A stretch of DNA of 64,000 bases from Glaciimonas sp. (GCA_012927625.1 JABBOV010000003.1:558001-622000), one strand, 5' to 3'. Counted from the stretch's first letter, positions 20,334-30,546 are shown. The notes: generated by a model not told the origin, from the letters alone. Numbers and translations are program-made.

Positions 20334-20389
20334 TGGCTGTTCGGCTAATCTTTGACTGGGGTTAACATACGATGCCCATCTTTAAGGCA

Positions 20390-20419
20390 TTATTACAACA
20401 ACGGGATGAAGCTTGTAAA
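20390..20419 (-). promoter_or_regulatory. Candidate promoter of gyrA
   Basis: On the minus strand TTTACA (20414-20419) is followed after 18 bp by TAATAA (20390-20395). Both resemble the -35 and -10 boxes of a housekeeping sigma factor, and they lie 57-86 bp upstream of the gyrA start. This is pattern matching only. Confidence 0.35.
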
Positions 20420-20579
20420 CAGATAATCTTATCATGCGGCGGTTTCCTCATGGCTTTTAAGAAACCGAGAATGCCGATACGATATTTTCCAGAAAATGCG
20501 ATCCCGTCAATAAAATATGTTTAAATACTGCCGGATATTCCAACCATTTTTACTTGAAAATCGCAAAAAAGGAAGCAGC

Positions 20580-21260
20580 ATGCTTATTAAACTGGCCATG
20601 AGCTTTGCGATTGGAGCAACAGCCATTGGCGCGCACGCACAGACCTCCGCTATTAAAGCAAAAACACCAGACAGCGCATATTTGCAAGACAACAACCAAA
20701 CAGTAGTGCGCAGCGCCTACGGCCTCTGCTGGCGCACCGGCAATTGGCTCGCTGCAGATGCAATCCTAGGATGCGACGGCGAACTGACTCCCCCTATTGC
20801 GAACCCCACTGCCCCTGCCGTTGCAGCACCGTTCGCGCAAGTAGTTACTCCTGCCGTCACGCCAGAACCTAAACGGTGTGATTTCACGGCAACACTGGAA
20901 AACGACCAGACTTTTCCATTTAATAGCGCCATTCTTACAAAGGCAGCCAAAAAACGGGTTGATGATGAAGTGCTCCCGAGGCTTGCAAATTGCACCAATA
21001 TTGAATCAATACGCATAACCGGCCATACCGATTTACTCGGATCGCAAAAATATAACCAGCTATTATCTGAAAACCGCGCAGGGAACCTGGCTGCCTACCT
21101 GAAAAGCAAAAATATTGTTTTCAGTATCAATACATTGGGTGTAGGCGCAACACAGCCGGTAAAAACCTGCAGCAAAAATTTGCCTCGCAAAAAACTTATT
21201 CAATGTCTGGCACCCAACCGCCGGCTCATTATTGAAGTTGAAGGACGGTCAGTTAAATAG
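20580..21260 (+). CDS. OmpA family outer-membrane protein (paralogue 1)
   Basis: A 226-aa protein with a signal peptide (MLIKLAMSFAIGATAIGAHA) and a C-terminal OmpA-like peptidoglycan-binding domain (about residues 110-222). The diaminopimelate-contact residues are kept in ITGHTDLLGS and LLSENRAGNL. The N-terminal part shares the block KTPDSAYLQD..VVRSAYGLCW..GCDGE with the next gene. The domain carries extra cysteines, one pair bracketing a short loop (CSKNLPRKKLIQC). The start at 20580 has AAAAAAGGAAGCAGC before it. It likely links the outer membrane to the cell wall. It is divergent from gyrA. Confidence 0.85.
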   Translation: MLIKLAMSFAIGATAIGAHAQTSAIKAKTPDSAYLQDNNQTVVRSAYGLCWRTGNWLAADAILGCDGELTPPIANPTAPAVAAPFAQVVTPAVTPEPKRCDFTATLENDQTFPFNSAILTKAAKKRVDDEVLPRLANCTNIESIRITGHTDLLGSQKYNQLLSENRAGNLAAYLKSKNIVFSINTLGVGATQPVKTCSKNLPRKKLIQCLAPNRRLIIEVEGRSVK

Positions 21261-21548
21261 CAATGCATCAAATTTAGGGGTCCATTTTGATGGGCGGCTT
21301 ACATAATTCCCTAAATGAAAACCACCCATTTTATCGTTGCGAAATCGCAACGAATGACCAAAATTACACCACAATCAATTTAACAAACAAAGCAGCAAGT
21401 CAAAGCCTATGGCAAAATGAAAACCGGACTATTGCATAGGGCTAATTTATAATTGTGATAACCTGTTGCAAGTAGTAATTCAATTCTTAAGATGTTGTAA
21501 ATTTGTAGCGCAGTTTATCTGCGGATATCTCACCCGAGAGGAAAAAAT

Positions 21549-22196
21549 ATGAAAAAATTAGCAAAACTCGTCTTCGCTGCGTCCGCAGTCCTGTCTATTT
21601 CGGCATCTGCACAAGGCACACAAGATATTCAGGCCAAAACACCTAATAGCGCATACGTTCAAGACAGCCGTGGTGTGATTGCACGCAGCCCATTCGGCTT
21701 GTGCTGGCATGCCGGTTACTGGACTCCTGCCGACTCAGTCGGTGGTTGCGATGGCGAAATCGTCAAAGCTGCCGCCGCGCCGGCACCTGCTGCTGAATCT
21801 GCTCCAGCAGCGGCTCCTGTAGTCGCAGTCGCACCAACATCGGAAAAAGTCACTTTTGCAGCGGATGCATTCTTTGATTTTGACAAGTCCGTACTGAAAG
21901 CCGACGGCAAAGCGAAATTAGACGACCTAGCCTCGAAACTGGGCGGCGTCAATCTGGAAGTTATCATTGCTGTTGGTCACACAGACTCCATCGGAACTGA
22001 TGCTTACAACCAGAAACTGTCGATTCGCCGCGCTGAAGCAGTTAAAGCCTACTTGGTTTCCAAAGGCATCGAAACCAATCGCGTATACACTGAAGGTAAA
22101 GGCGAGAAGCAACCAGTTGCCAGCAATAAAAACGCTGCAGGTCGCGCTAAAAACCGCCGCGTAGAAATCGAAGTTGTTGGTACACGCAACCAGTAA
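21549..22196 (+). CDS. OmpA family outer-membrane protein (paralogue 2)
   Basis: A 215-aa OmpA-like protein: signal peptide (residues 1-21), the shared N-terminal block KTPNSAYVQD..RSPFGLCWHAGYW..GCDGE, an Ala/Pro-rich linker (about 75-100) and a standard OmpA domain with FDFDKSVLKADGKAKLD, GHTDSIGTDAYN and GRAKNRRVEIEV. An exact TATAAT (21448-21453) lies upstream and a strong terminator follows, so it is probably a well-expressed single gene. It is the more canonical of the two tandem paralogues. Confidence 0.92.
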   Translation: MKKLAKLVFAASAVLSISASAQGTQDIQAKTPNSAYVQDSRGVIARSPFGLCWHAGYWTPADSVGGCDGEIVKAAAAPAPAAESAPAAAPVVAVAPTSEKVTFAADAFFDFDKSVLKADGKAKLDDLASKLGGVNLEVIIAVGHTDSIGTDAYNQKLSIRRAEAVKAYLVSKGIETNRVYTEGKGEKQPVASNKNAAGRAKNRRVEIEVVGTRNQ

Positions 22197-22212
22197 TCGT
22201 TCTTGCTCCAGT

Positions 22213-22239
22213 AAAACCCCGCTTACGCGGGGTTTTTTT
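22213..22239 (+). terminator. Rho-independent terminator after the second OmpA gene
   Basis: Stem AAAACCCCGC (22213-22222) and GCGGGGTTTT (from 22227) with a 4-base loop and a run of T; 17 bp after the stop codon. Confidence 0.92.
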
Positions 22240-22324
22240 GGCCTAAACAATCAGGCCAATTGCCTCGCTCAGAATCATCTGATTTATTCTACAAGACCTG
22301 CGCATCGGCACATTTACAGCTATC

Positions 22325-23029
22325 ATGTCATCTATGAATGCTGACCCTCTTGAACTACAAAAATTCAGTGATCTCGCTCACCGTTGGTGGGATTCGAGTT
22401 CGGAATTTCGTCCCTTGCATGCCATTAATCCACTCCGCCTGGAATGGATTAATGGCTGTGTGCCATTAGCAGGAAAAACCATTGTCGATATAGGCTGTGG
22501 CGGCGGCATCCTGTCAGAATCAATGGCAAATAAGGGCGCGAATGTAATGGGAATCGATTTATCTGAAAAAGCCCTTAAGGTTGCTGACCTGCATAGCTTG
22601 GAATCCGGCGCCAAAGTCCATTACGAATTGATTGCCGCAGAAGACCTGGCGGCAAGAGAACCTGGCAAATACGACATCGTGACATGCATGGAAATGCTGG
22701 AACATGTGCCAGATCCGGCTTCCATCGTGCGCGCCTGTGCCACCTTGGTAAAACCCGGCGGCTGCGTATTTTTTTCCACACTGAATCGTAATCTGAAATC
22801 CTACCTGTTTGCCATTATCGGAGCCGAATACCTGCTGCGCCTGCTGCCAAAAGGCACCCATGAATATGCAAAATTCATTACTCCCGCAGAGTTGTCGCAA
22901 TACATACGCAATGCGAACATGACCGTCGATGTCATGAAAGGACTGACATACAATCCTGTGACCCAATTGTATTCGCTCAATCACGACACCAGCGTCAATT
23001 ACATGATGGCTTGCACGCGCAGTGTCTAG
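22325..23029 (+). CDS. ubiG: Ubiquinone biosynthesis O-methyltransferase
   Basis: SAM-dependent methyltransferase doing both O-methylations in ubiquinone synthesis. 234 aa; SAM motif I is [12 protein letters not shown] (54-65), and the family start with [20 protein letters not shown] is unmistakable. Followed after 59 bp by gph, a common pairing in proteobacteria. A start three codons later (MNADP) is also possible. Confidence 0.96.
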   Translation: MSSMNADPLELQKFSDLAHRWWDSSSEFRPLHAINPLRLEWINGCVPLAGKTIVDIGCGGGILSESMANKGANVMGIDLSEKALKVADLHSLESGAKVHYELIAAEDLAAREPGKYDIVTCMEMLEHVPDPASIVRACATLVKPGGCVFFSTLNRNLKSYLFAIIGAEYLLRLLPKGTHEYAKFITPAELSQYIRNANMTVDVMKGLTYNPVTQLYSLNHDTSVNYMMACTRSV

Positions 23030-23088
23030 CTCAATTTTACTAATCGACAACTGCCACACCAATATGCGAAATCGCACATAAGTTTGCC

Positions 23089-23769
23089 TTGACTACCAAT
23101 ACGCTTTCTATCCCCCGCGCCATCCTGTTCGATCTCGATGGCACTTTAGCCGACACGGCACCAGATCTGGCGGCGGCAGTCAATCTGCTGCGAACAGCGC
23201 AAGGACTAATGCCAACACCGTACGAATCACTCCGCCCCACGGCATCATCTGGCGCGAGAGGATTGATCGGCGCGGCATTCGGGCTCCAGCCTGAAGATGA
23301 CGGCTATGAAAACTTGCGGATCGCTTTCCTGAACAACTACGCTGCAGCGTTAGCAGTGAAATCCCGACTATTCGATGGAGTAACCGATCTGATCAAGGGA
23401 TTAAGCGAGCACGACCTGGCCTGGGGAATCGTAACCAACAAGGCAGCGCGTTTCACAGATCCTTTAGTACGCCAGATTGGCTTGCATGGGGCAGGTTGCG
23501 TGGTATCCGGCGATACGATGCCGCAGGCAAAACCGCATCCGGGGCCGCTATTCGAAGCCGCCAGGCGTCTTGGCATATCCCCACAAGATTGTTGGTACGT
23601 AGGCGACGACCTTCGCGATATTCAGGCAGGGCATGCTGCCGGCATGCATACCGTCGCTGCGGCATGGGGCTATTGTGGCGAACTTGCCCCCCGCGTATGG
23701 GGCGCCGATTTGATCATAAACACACCATTACAGTTACTGGAATGCATCCGCAACAGATGTCTGGCCTAG
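23089..23769 (+). CDS. gph: Phosphoglycolate phosphatase
   Basis: HAD-family phosphatase removing 2-phosphoglycolate. 226 aa, starting at a TTG codon. The nucleophile motif FDLDGTLADTAPDL has the catalytic pair D15/D17. Further HAD motifs are IVTNK and the acidic YVGDDLRDI. No ATG is available before the motif, so the TTG start is the best choice. It lies directly after ubiG. Confidence 0.93.
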   Translation: MTTNTLSIPRAILFDLDGTLADTAPDLAAAVNLLRTAQGLMPTPYESLRPTASSGARGLIGAAFGLQPEDDGYENLRIAFLNNYAAALAVKSRLFDGVTDLIKGLSEHDLAWGIVTNKAARFTDPLVRQIGLHGAGCVVSGDTMPQAKPHPGPLFEAARRLGISPQDCWYVGDDLRDIQAGHAAGMHTVAAAWGYCGELAPRVWGADLIINTPLQLLECIRNRCLA

Positions 23770-24551
23770 AGGCTTGTCAGGGTTAGGGCGAAACTGTTAC
23801 GAAATACCTTGGGCGTCACATTTTGCGCAACGCAATGTAATACGGTCAGGATTTTCTTGACTAATCGTTTTAATGATTCTCAGAAACTTTGCAAGAGCAT
23901 ATATACCCCCGCGATATTTTATAAAAAATCACGTTCTACGCATGTGATACGGATAGCATTAAATAATACACTACCCCCTATACCATAAAAACAGGAACGC
24001 AGCCGATCCGTCACACTGTTTTGATAACATTTGTATTGACGCACGCAGCACACCCACACTGCTGACTGACTTCCCACTCCAGCTTACCTGCGCCGCCATG
24101 CAGCAATTGTCCCATAGCGAGGGCTGCATACTGCGTGCTGGACGATGCCCAGTACAATTGTTCTGACCAGATTTCTAGTAATCGAAGCAGAAGAATTTGC
24201 TGCGGCGCTTGCCTATGCAGAGGATGTGAATGGGTATACGAGAGCGTGTGCGGCGCAGTTTGGCTTTTTTTGGCCCTTACGGAATTTTCCGAAAATATGG
24301 CGCAGCAGGAACGTCTGCATATGAAAATGAAAGTCTGCGGTAATCTACGCCAAATTATAGGATGCACCGACTCCAGATTGTCCCTACGGTTACGCACAGT
24401 GCTTGATTGCAAGTAAAATCATGCCTTTAGATAGCGGTTACAGCAAACAATTAATAGCCATTCCAGACATGGAGGCCGAGGCTGAAAATGTTCTCATCGT
24501 TACCAAATTATCGAGTAACTTTCTTGTTTAATCCTTTTTAACGGCAAATCA
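23770..24551. other. Long spacer between gph and the CNNM-type gene; no gene assigned
   Basis: About 780 bp. Possible short frames exist on both strands: a 59-codon plus-strand frame at 24145-24324 and a longer minus-strand frame ending at 24011. Neither is recognisable, and they overlap each other. The part from about 24040 to 24140 can fold: GCACGCAG near 24042 pairs with CTGCGTGC at about 24131-24138, enclosing an inner ATGCAGC/GCTGCAT pair. It could be a decayed gene or a structured RNA. No known RNA family was recognised. Confidence 0.4.
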
Positions 24552-25853
24552 TTGAATTCCGTTCCCCTATGGGTGCAGTTGCTTGCGCTTGCTTTCCTGA
24601 TACTTTGTTCGGGTTTTTTTTCTGTTTCCGAAACCTCCCTTATGGCCGCCAATCGTCATCGGTTGCGTCATCTGGCAAAACGCGGCAGCAAGCTTGCCGG
24701 CACCACGCTATGGCTGCTGGGGCACCTCGATAAGGTACTTTCACTGATCCTAATCTGCAATACTGTGATCAATGCGCTGGCGAGCGCCCTAGTGACTTCG
24801 ATGGCTATTAGCGCCTTTGGCAATGAGCATAAAGTCATCATCATTGCCGCCGGCGTGGTGGCTTTCCTGCTCATCATCTTCGTCGAATTCGTCCCTAAAG
24901 CGATAGGTGCAACTTATCCCGAGCGCATCATCATGCCGGCCAGCTTTGCCCTCAAAATCTTGCTCACAATAGGCAGGCCAATAGTTTGGTTGGTCAACAT
25001 GTTAGTCTCAGGGCTATTCAAGTTGCTTCGTGTCAAAACCGGCGCCAGCGCGGAAGTACAGCGACTGTCGCCGGAAGAGTTACGCTCTATCGTGCTGGAA
25101 GGAGGCAATTTCATCCCGCAGAAACACAAGAGCATCCTGCTCAATCTGTTCGATCTGGAAACCATTTCAGTCGAAGACGTGATGACGCCGCGAGCCCAGA
25201 TCGAAGCTCTGAATCTGTCGGTCCCCGTGGAAGAGATCAAGCATCAATTGGTGACTTGCTATCACAACAAACTGCCGGTCTACGAAGGCGAAATCAACAA
25301 AATTGCAGGCATCTTGCACATGCGCAAGGCGGTAGCTTTACTAAGTCAGGAGCAGGAGTTGACGGTGGATCATTTCCGCGCCCTGCTGACCGAACCTTAT
25401 TTCATCCCGCAAGATACCGGCGTATTTACCCAGTTGCAGTATTTTCAGGAAAATCACGAACGCCTTGGCATCATCGTCGACGAGTACGGTGAAGTACAAG
25501 GTCTGGTGACGCTGGAAGACATCATTGAAGAAATGATCGGTGAATTCACGACTTCCACACCAGGTGCCACCCGCGCCGATAATTTCAGGTGGAATGAACA
25601 GGGCGAATGCCTGCTGGAAGGTACTACTGCGCTGCGCGATATTAATAAACGACTCGGGCTGGACCTGCCATTGGATGGGCCGAAGACGCTCAACGGCTTA
25701 CTGCTGGAATTATTGCAGGATATTCCAGAAGCAAATGTCAGCATCAAGTTTCCAAAGTGCATCATCGAAATCATCCAAGCCCAGAATCAGGCAATCAAAG
25801 TAGTCAAACTAATACGCCGCGTGCCTAAAAACCGCGCTGCCGACAAAGCATGA
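24552..25853 (+). CDS. CNNM/CorC-type transporter (DUF21, CBS pair, CorC_HlyC domains)
   Basis: A 433-aa inner-membrane protein of the HlyC/CorC (YfjD) family, linked to magnesium or cobalt homeostasis. Residues about 1-190 form the DUF21 membrane domain with several hydrophobic helices. Two CBS domains follow (about 205-330; DVMTPRAQIEALN and LGIIVDEYGEVQGLVTLEDI). The C-terminal CorC_HlyC domain closes the protein. The start is a TTG. The gene stands alone between a long spacer and pilB. Whether such proteins move Mg2+ themselves is debated. Confidence 0.9.
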   Translation: MNSVPLWVQLLALAFLILCSGFFSVSETSLMAANRHRLRHLAKRGSKLAGTTLWLLGHLDKVLSLILICNTVINALASALVTSMAISAFGNEHKVIIIAAGVVAFLLIIFVEFVPKAIGATYPERIIMPASFALKILLTIGRPIVWLVNMLVSGLFKLLRVKTGASAEVQRLSPEELRSIVLEGGNFIPQKHKSILLNLFDLETISVEDVMTPRAQIEALNLSVPVEEIKHQLVTCYHNKLPVYEGEINKIAGILHMRKAVALLSQEQELTVDHFRALLTEPYFIPQDTGVFTQLQYFQENHERLGIIVDEYGEVQGLVTLEDIIEEMIGEFTTSTPGATRADNFRWNEQGECLLEGTTALRDINKRLGLDLPLDGPKTLNGLLLELLQDIPEANVSIKFPKCIIEIIQAQNQAIKVVKLIRRVPKNRAADKA

Positions 25854-25987
25854 TCCTTGGCGGCATACTCAAATGAGGCCGTTAAAAAATCGCACTGCCG
25901 TGGCAATGCCTTTACAAGGCAGATGCTTGGAGGCATCATCTAACGCCTCTCCGATATTTTTTGCGTTATCTTCCGACTGAATTATTT

Positions 25988-27715
25988 ATGGCAGCAGCGT
26001 CTCCTAATAGCATAGCTCCCCTCCCCATGTCAGGATTGGCCAGGGCATTGGTGCAGGCTGGACATTTATCGACATCGCAAGTCGAGGCATTGAATAAAAA
26101 AGCCTTGTCCGAAAAATCTTTTTTCATCGATACATTGCTGCAAAGTGGCTATATCGAAAAACGCGTACTAGCCCTGTTCTGTTCCGAAACCTTCGGTTAT
26201 CCGGCACTTGATCTGGCGGCGTTCAATATCGCGGCGCGGCCGGAAAAAATCATCGATGCCAGGCTAATGCAGGGGCAACGCGTTATCGTACTGGCAAAGC
26301 GCGGCAACAAGATCACAGTCGCAATCTCGGACCCCAGCAACACGCAGGCACTCGATCAGATCAAGTTTCAGACCGGCTTGATCGTCGAACCGGTAATCGT
26401 GCAACACGATACGCTGCTGCAACTGCTGGAGCAATTCGGACGGAATGACGAGCAAAATCTAAATGAGTTGATCAGCGACGATCTCGATATCAATTTCATC
26501 GAAGACGAAACGACAGTCGCGGCAGGTTCCGCAATCGATACCGACATAGACGACGCACCGATTGTCAAGTTTCTGCAAAAAATATTACTGGATGGAATTA
26601 ATTTGGGTGCATCCGACATCCACTTTGAACCATTTGAAAAGTTTTACCGCATCCGTTTCCGTGTAGATGGCATTTTGCGTGAAGTCGCCCAACCGCCTCT
26701 GGCGATCAAGGAAAAGCTGGCCTCGCGCATCAAGGTCATTTCCAAGCTCGACATTTCAGAAAAACGCGTGCCGCAGGACGGCCGCATGAAATTGGCGATC
26801 TCCCCAACGCGCGCCATCGATTTTCGGGTCAGCACGCTACCGACCCTGTTCGGCGAAAAAATCGTCATGCGCATCCTGGATGGTAGCCAGGCCCAACTGG
26901 GGATCGACGCGCTTGGCTACGATGCGGATCAGAAGGAAACTCTGCTCAATGCGATTCAGCGTCCGTACGGGATGGTGCTGATGACGGGACCTACCGGCTC
27001 CGGCAAAACGGTGTCCCTGTATACCTGCCTGAACGTGATCAACCAGCCTGGCATTAATATCTCGACCGCGGAAGACCCGGCCGAAATCAATCTGCCCGGA
27101 GTCAATCAGGTCAACGTCAACGAAAAGGCCGGCCTGAGCTTTGCCGTGGCCCTGAAGTCCTTCCTGCGCCAGGATCCAGACGTCATCATGGTAGGCGAGA
27201 TCCGCGACCTGGAAACCGCAGACATCGCCATCAAGGCGGCGCAAACCGGTCACATGGTGTTTTCCACGTTGCACACCAACGATGCTCCATCGACCCTGAC
27301 GCGGCTGATGAATATGGGTGTAGCGCCCTTTAATATTGCCTCCTCAGTGATTTTGATTACCGCTCAGCGGCTGGCGCGCCGTCTGTGCAGCTGCAAGCAA
27401 CCCGCCGTTATCCTGGATGAAGTGCTGTTGCAGGCCGGCTACAAGGCGCCAGAGCTCGATGGTAGCTGGCAAGCTTTCAAACCGGTTGGCTGCGAACGCT
27501 GCAGCGGCAGCGGTTACAAGGGCCGGGTCGGAATCTATCAGATCATGCCAATTTCACAAGAAATAGAACGCATTATCCTGGCGCAAGGTTCAGCCCCCGA
27601 CATAGGACGTCAGGCCGCGCTGGAAGGGGTTAAATCCCTGCGCCAATCGGGGCTGGTCAAAGTCAGGCAAGGTTTGACCAGCCTGGAAGAAGTTCTCGGT
27701 TGCACCAATGAATAA
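25988..27715 (+). CDS. pilB: Type IV pilus assembly ATPase PilB
   Basis: Hexameric ATPase that drives pilin polymerisation. 575 aa from the ATG at 25988; a TTG nine codons upstream is possible. It has an N-terminal T2SSE_N domain, Walker A GPTGSGKT (334-341), the Asp box, and Walker B DPDVIMVGEIRD with the His box GHMVFSTLHTND. A four-cysteine zinc site (CSCK and CERCSGSG) typical of PilB/GspE follows. It starts the pilB-pilC-pilD run. Confidence 0.97.
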   Translation: MAAASPNSIAPLPMSGLARALVQAGHLSTSQVEALNKKALSEKSFFIDTLLQSGYIEKRVLALFCSETFGYPALDLAAFNIAARPEKIIDARLMQGQRVIVLAKRGNKITVAISDPSNTQALDQIKFQTGLIVEPVIVQHDTLLQLLEQFGRNDEQNLNELISDDLDINFIEDETTVAAGSAIDTDIDDAPIVKFLQKILLDGINLGASDIHFEPFEKFYRIRFRVDGILREVAQPPLAIKEKLASRIKVISKLDISEKRVPQDGRMKLAISPTRAIDFRVSTLPTLFGEKIVMRILDGSQAQLGIDALGYDADQKETLLNAIQRPYGMVLMTGPTGSGKTVSLYTCLNVINQPGINISTAEDPAEINLPGVNQVNVNEKAGLSFAVALKSFLRQDPDVIMVGEIRDLETADIAIKAAQTGHMVFSTLHTNDAPSTLTRLMNMGVAPFNIASSVILITAQRLARRLCSCKQPAVILDEVLLQAGYKAPELDGSWQAFKPVGCERCSGSGYKGRVGIYQIMPISQEIERIILAQGSAPDIGRQAALEGVKSLRQSGLVKVRQGLTSLEEVLGCTNE

Positions 27716-27728
27716 CAGGAGACAGTAA

Positions 27729-28961
27729 ATGGCAACCGCATCCCGCAGTAGCGCAAGCGCCCGTCCGAACAAGGATGCAATCTTTGCTTGGGAAGGCAAG
27801 GACAAATCCGGTAAATCGATGCGCGGCGAACTCCGTGCCGGCGGTGAAGCTGTGGTCAGCGCCACCTTGCGACGCCAGGGCATTCTGGTCACAAAAATCA
27901 AGAAAAAAAACTTCCGCAGCGGCAAGCGGATTACCGACAAGGACATCACGCTGTTCACCCGTCAACTGGCGACCATGATGAAGGCTGGCGTACCGCTGTT
28001 GCAATCGTTCGACATCGTCGCCAAAGGCCACGCCAATCCATCGGTATCCAAGCTGGTGCAGGATATCCGCGCCGACGTCGAAACCGGTTCGAGCCTGAAT
28101 CAGGCCTTCCGTAAATTTCCACTGTATTTCGACCCATTGTTCTGTAATCTGGTGGGGGCCGGTGAACAGGCGGGGATTCTGGAAGACTTGCTGACCCGGC
28201 TGGCGGTATACAAAGAAAAAACCATTGCCATCAAGGGTAAGATCAAGTCGGCCATGTTTTATCCGGTATCGATCCTGGTGGTCGCTTTTGTGGTGACGGC
28301 AGTGATCATGATCTGGGTAGTGCCGGCTTTCAAGGAAGTATTCAAGAATTTCGGCGCCGACCTGCCGGCACCGACCCTGTTCGTGATGGCGATTTCAGAT
28401 TTTTTCGTACACTGGTGGTATCTGATCTTCGGCTTGACCTTCGGCGGCCTGTATCTGTTTTTTCAATCATGGAAACGTTCGCTGAAAATGCAGCAGTTCA
28501 TGGATAGGCTGTTACTAAAGGCGCCGATTTTCGGCGCAGTGATCCGCAAGGCTACCATCGCGCGCTGGACGCGCACTCTGGCCACCATGTTTGCCGCCGG
28601 CGTGCCTTTGGTCGAGTCGCTCGATTCGGTCGGCGGCGCCTGCGGCAATGCGGTATATCTGGATGCAACCAAAAAAATCCAGACCGAAGTCAGTACCGGC
28701 ACCAGCCTGACCGCTGCGATGCAAAATTCCGATGTGTTTCCGAATATGGTCACGCAAATGGTTTCAATCGGTGAAGAATCCGGTTCGCTCGATATGATGC
28801 TGGGCAAGGTAGCCGATTTCTACGAGGAAGAAGTCGACGATGCGGTAGCTTCGCTTTCCAGCCTGATGGAACCGCTGATCATGGTGATTCTGGGCGTGCT
28901 GATCGGCGGTCTGGTGATTGCCATGTACCTGCCTATCTTCAAACTGGGATCGGTGGTCTGA
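27729..28961 (+). CDS. pilC: Type IV pilus inner-membrane platform protein PilC
   Basis: Polytopic platform protein of the type IV pilus machine. 410 aa with two T2SSF domains (about residues 70-195 and 275-395) and three membrane helices. Typical motifs include TRQLATMMKAGVPLLQSFDI and the matching TRTLATMFAAGVPLVESLDS of the second repeat. The ATG is preceded by AACAGGAGACAGTAA. Its stop overlaps the pilD start (TGATG). Confidence 0.97.
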   Translation: MATASRSSASARPNKDAIFAWEGKDKSGKSMRGELRAGGEAVVSATLRRQGILVTKIKKKNFRSGKRITDKDITLFTRQLATMMKAGVPLLQSFDIVAKGHANPSVSKLVQDIRADVETGSSLNQAFRKFPLYFDPLFCNLVGAGEQAGILEDLLTRLAVYKEKTIAIKGKIKSAMFYPVSILVVAFVVTAVIMIWVVPAFKEVFKNFGADLPAPTLFVMAISDFFVHWWYLIFGLTFGGLYLFFQSWKRSLKMQQFMDRLLLKAPIFGAVIRKATIARWTRTLATMFAAGVPLVESLDSVGGACGNAVYLDATKKIQTEVSTGTSLTAAMQNSDVFPNMVTQMVSIGEESGSLDMMLGKVADFYEEEVDDAVASLSSLMEPLIMVILGVLIGGLVIAMYLPIFKLGSVV

Positions 28962-29827
28962 TGTTGGAATTTTCTTTCTTTGCAGCACCCGGCAATCTGC
29001 TGGGTGCCGCGCTGGCCGGCCTGTTCGGCCTGCTGATCGGCAGTTTTCTGAATGTAGTGATTTATCGCGTGCCGAAGATGATGCAGCGCGAATCGGATAA
29101 TTACGTGGCGCACGAAAGCGGCCTGAGCCTGCCGCATACCGATCGTTTCGATCTAATGCTGCCGCGTTCGGCCTGCCCCCGCTGCGGGCACCCGATCAGC
29201 GCGCTGGAAAACATTCCCGTCATCAGCTACCTGGCGCTTGGAGGCAAATGCGCATCTTGCAAAGCGCCGATTTCGGCCCGTTATCCAGCCGTTGAACTGC
29301 TGACTGCCGCGCTGTCGGCACTGTTGATATGGCGCTTCGGCGCCGGCGTGGCAGGTCTGGCGACACTGCTGTTTGCGTATCTGCTGATTGCGATGACCTT
29401 CATTGATGCCGATACCCAGCTATTGCCCGACGACCTGACGCTGACGCTGCTGTGGGCTGGCCTGCTGGTCAACCTGAACGGCACTTTCGCAACACTGCCA
29501 GACGCCGTGTTGGGCGCCGCAGCCGGCTATTTGATCCTGTGGGCAATCTATTGGCTGTTCAAACTCGCCACCGGCAAGGAAGGCATGGGCTACGGTGACT
29601 TCAAACTGCTGGCTGCATTGGGAGCATGGCTGGGATGGGGCATGTTGCCGGTGATTATCCTGCTATCGTCAGTAGTGGGCGCTACCGTTGGCATCTTCCT
29701 GATTGTTTTCTCCAAGCGCGGCCGTGACAACCCAATACCATTCGGCCCTTATCTGGCCGCTGCCGGAATGATTGCCTTACTCTTTGGCAAGTCCATCGCA
29801 GCCCATACGCTCGACTTTCTGCTGTAG
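28961..29827 (+). CDS. pilD: Prepilin peptidase / N-methyltransferase PilD
   Basis: Cleaves the prepilin leader and methylates the new N-terminus. 288 aa, polytopic. The cytoplasmic zinc site is C72-x2-C75 and C97-x2-C100; the two catalytic aspartates lie in FIDADTQLLPDD (D149) and GYGDFK (D213). Translationally coupled to pilC. It probably also serves any type II secretion system of the cell. Confidence 0.97.
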   Translation: MLEFSFFAAPGNLLGAALAGLFGLLIGSFLNVVIYRVPKMMQRESDNYVAHESGLSLPHTDRFDLMLPRSACPRCGHPISALENIPVISYLALGGKCASCKAPISARYPAVELLTAALSALLIWRFGAGVAGLATLLFAYLLIAMTFIDADTQLLPDDLTLTLLWAGLLVNLNGTFATLPDAVLGAAAGYLILWAIYWLFKLATGKEGMGYGDFKLLAALGAWLGWGMLPVIILLSSVVGATVGIFLIVFSKRGRDNPIPFGPYLAAAGMIALLFGKSIAAHTLDFLL

Positions 29828-29854
29828 CCAGCATTTGCAACTATTGAACAATCA

Positions 29855-30469
29855 ATGAGAAATCGTTTTTCAGTCGGCGTGACCGGCGGTGTCGGCAGCG
29901 GAAAAAGCACGGTGGCCGACCTGTTCGCTGCCTGCGGCGCAACGATCATCGATACCGATTTGATCGCGCACCGCCTGTGCGCGCCGGATGGCGCGGCCAT
30001 CGCCGCCATTCGAGTCCAGTTCGGCGCTGCATTCATCGGCGCCGATGGGGCAATGGACCGGGCCGCGATGCGCGACAAGGTATTTTCCGACCGCGTCGCC
30101 AAACAACGGCTCGAAGCGATCTTGCACCCACTGATACGCGCCGAAACCGAACGCGCTGCGCAACAGGCCGAAGGCGTCTACCTGATGCTGGTGGTGCCGC
30201 TACTGGTAGAGTCCGGCAACTGGGACCGACGCGTGGCGCGGGTGCTGGTCATCGATTGCCCGGAAGCCCTGCAAATCCAGCGTGTCATGCAGCGCAACGG
30301 TTTGAGCGAAGTGCAGGTGCGTGCGATCATGGCGCACCAGGTTTCACGCGCGACACGGCTGGCCGCTGCGGATGACGTGATTGTCAATGATGCCGATGCT
30401 AGCGCGTTGGCGTCGCAAGTCGACCGCCTGCATGGGTTATATCTGTCGTTGGCGGCACAATCGTCATAA
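29855..30469 (+). CDS. coaE: Dephospho-CoA kinase
   Basis: Last step of coenzyme A synthesis. 204 aa with P-loop GGVGSGKST (residues 9-17) and the CoaE motif VVPLLVES. It follows pilD as in most beta- and gammaproteobacteria. Confidence 0.96.
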   Translation: MRNRFSVGVTGGVGSGKSTVADLFAACGATIIDTDLIAHRLCAPDGAAIAAIRVQFGAAFIGADGAMDRAAMRDKVFSDRVAKQRLEAILHPLIRAETERAAQQAEGVYLMLVVPLLVESGNWDRRVARVLVIDCPEALQIQRVMQRNGLSEVQVRAIMAHQVSRATRLAAADDVIVNDADASALASQVDRLHGLYLSLAAQSS

Positions 30470-30546
30470 CAAATTATCGCAACAATTGTAATTTGGGCCG
30501 GCATCGTTCAGAATTACAAAACTTCCAACCTTTACCGGGATCCGCC

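Noticed and set aside
21335-21352. Terminator of the first OmpA gene (CGTTGCG/CGCAACG)
   Set aside because: Good 7-bp stem but no T-run and about 75 bp after the stop codon.
24011-24412. Minus-strand open frame of 133 codons in the gph-CNNM spacer
   Set aside because: No recognisable domain, no ribosome-binding site seen, and it overlaps other frames and the foldable segment.
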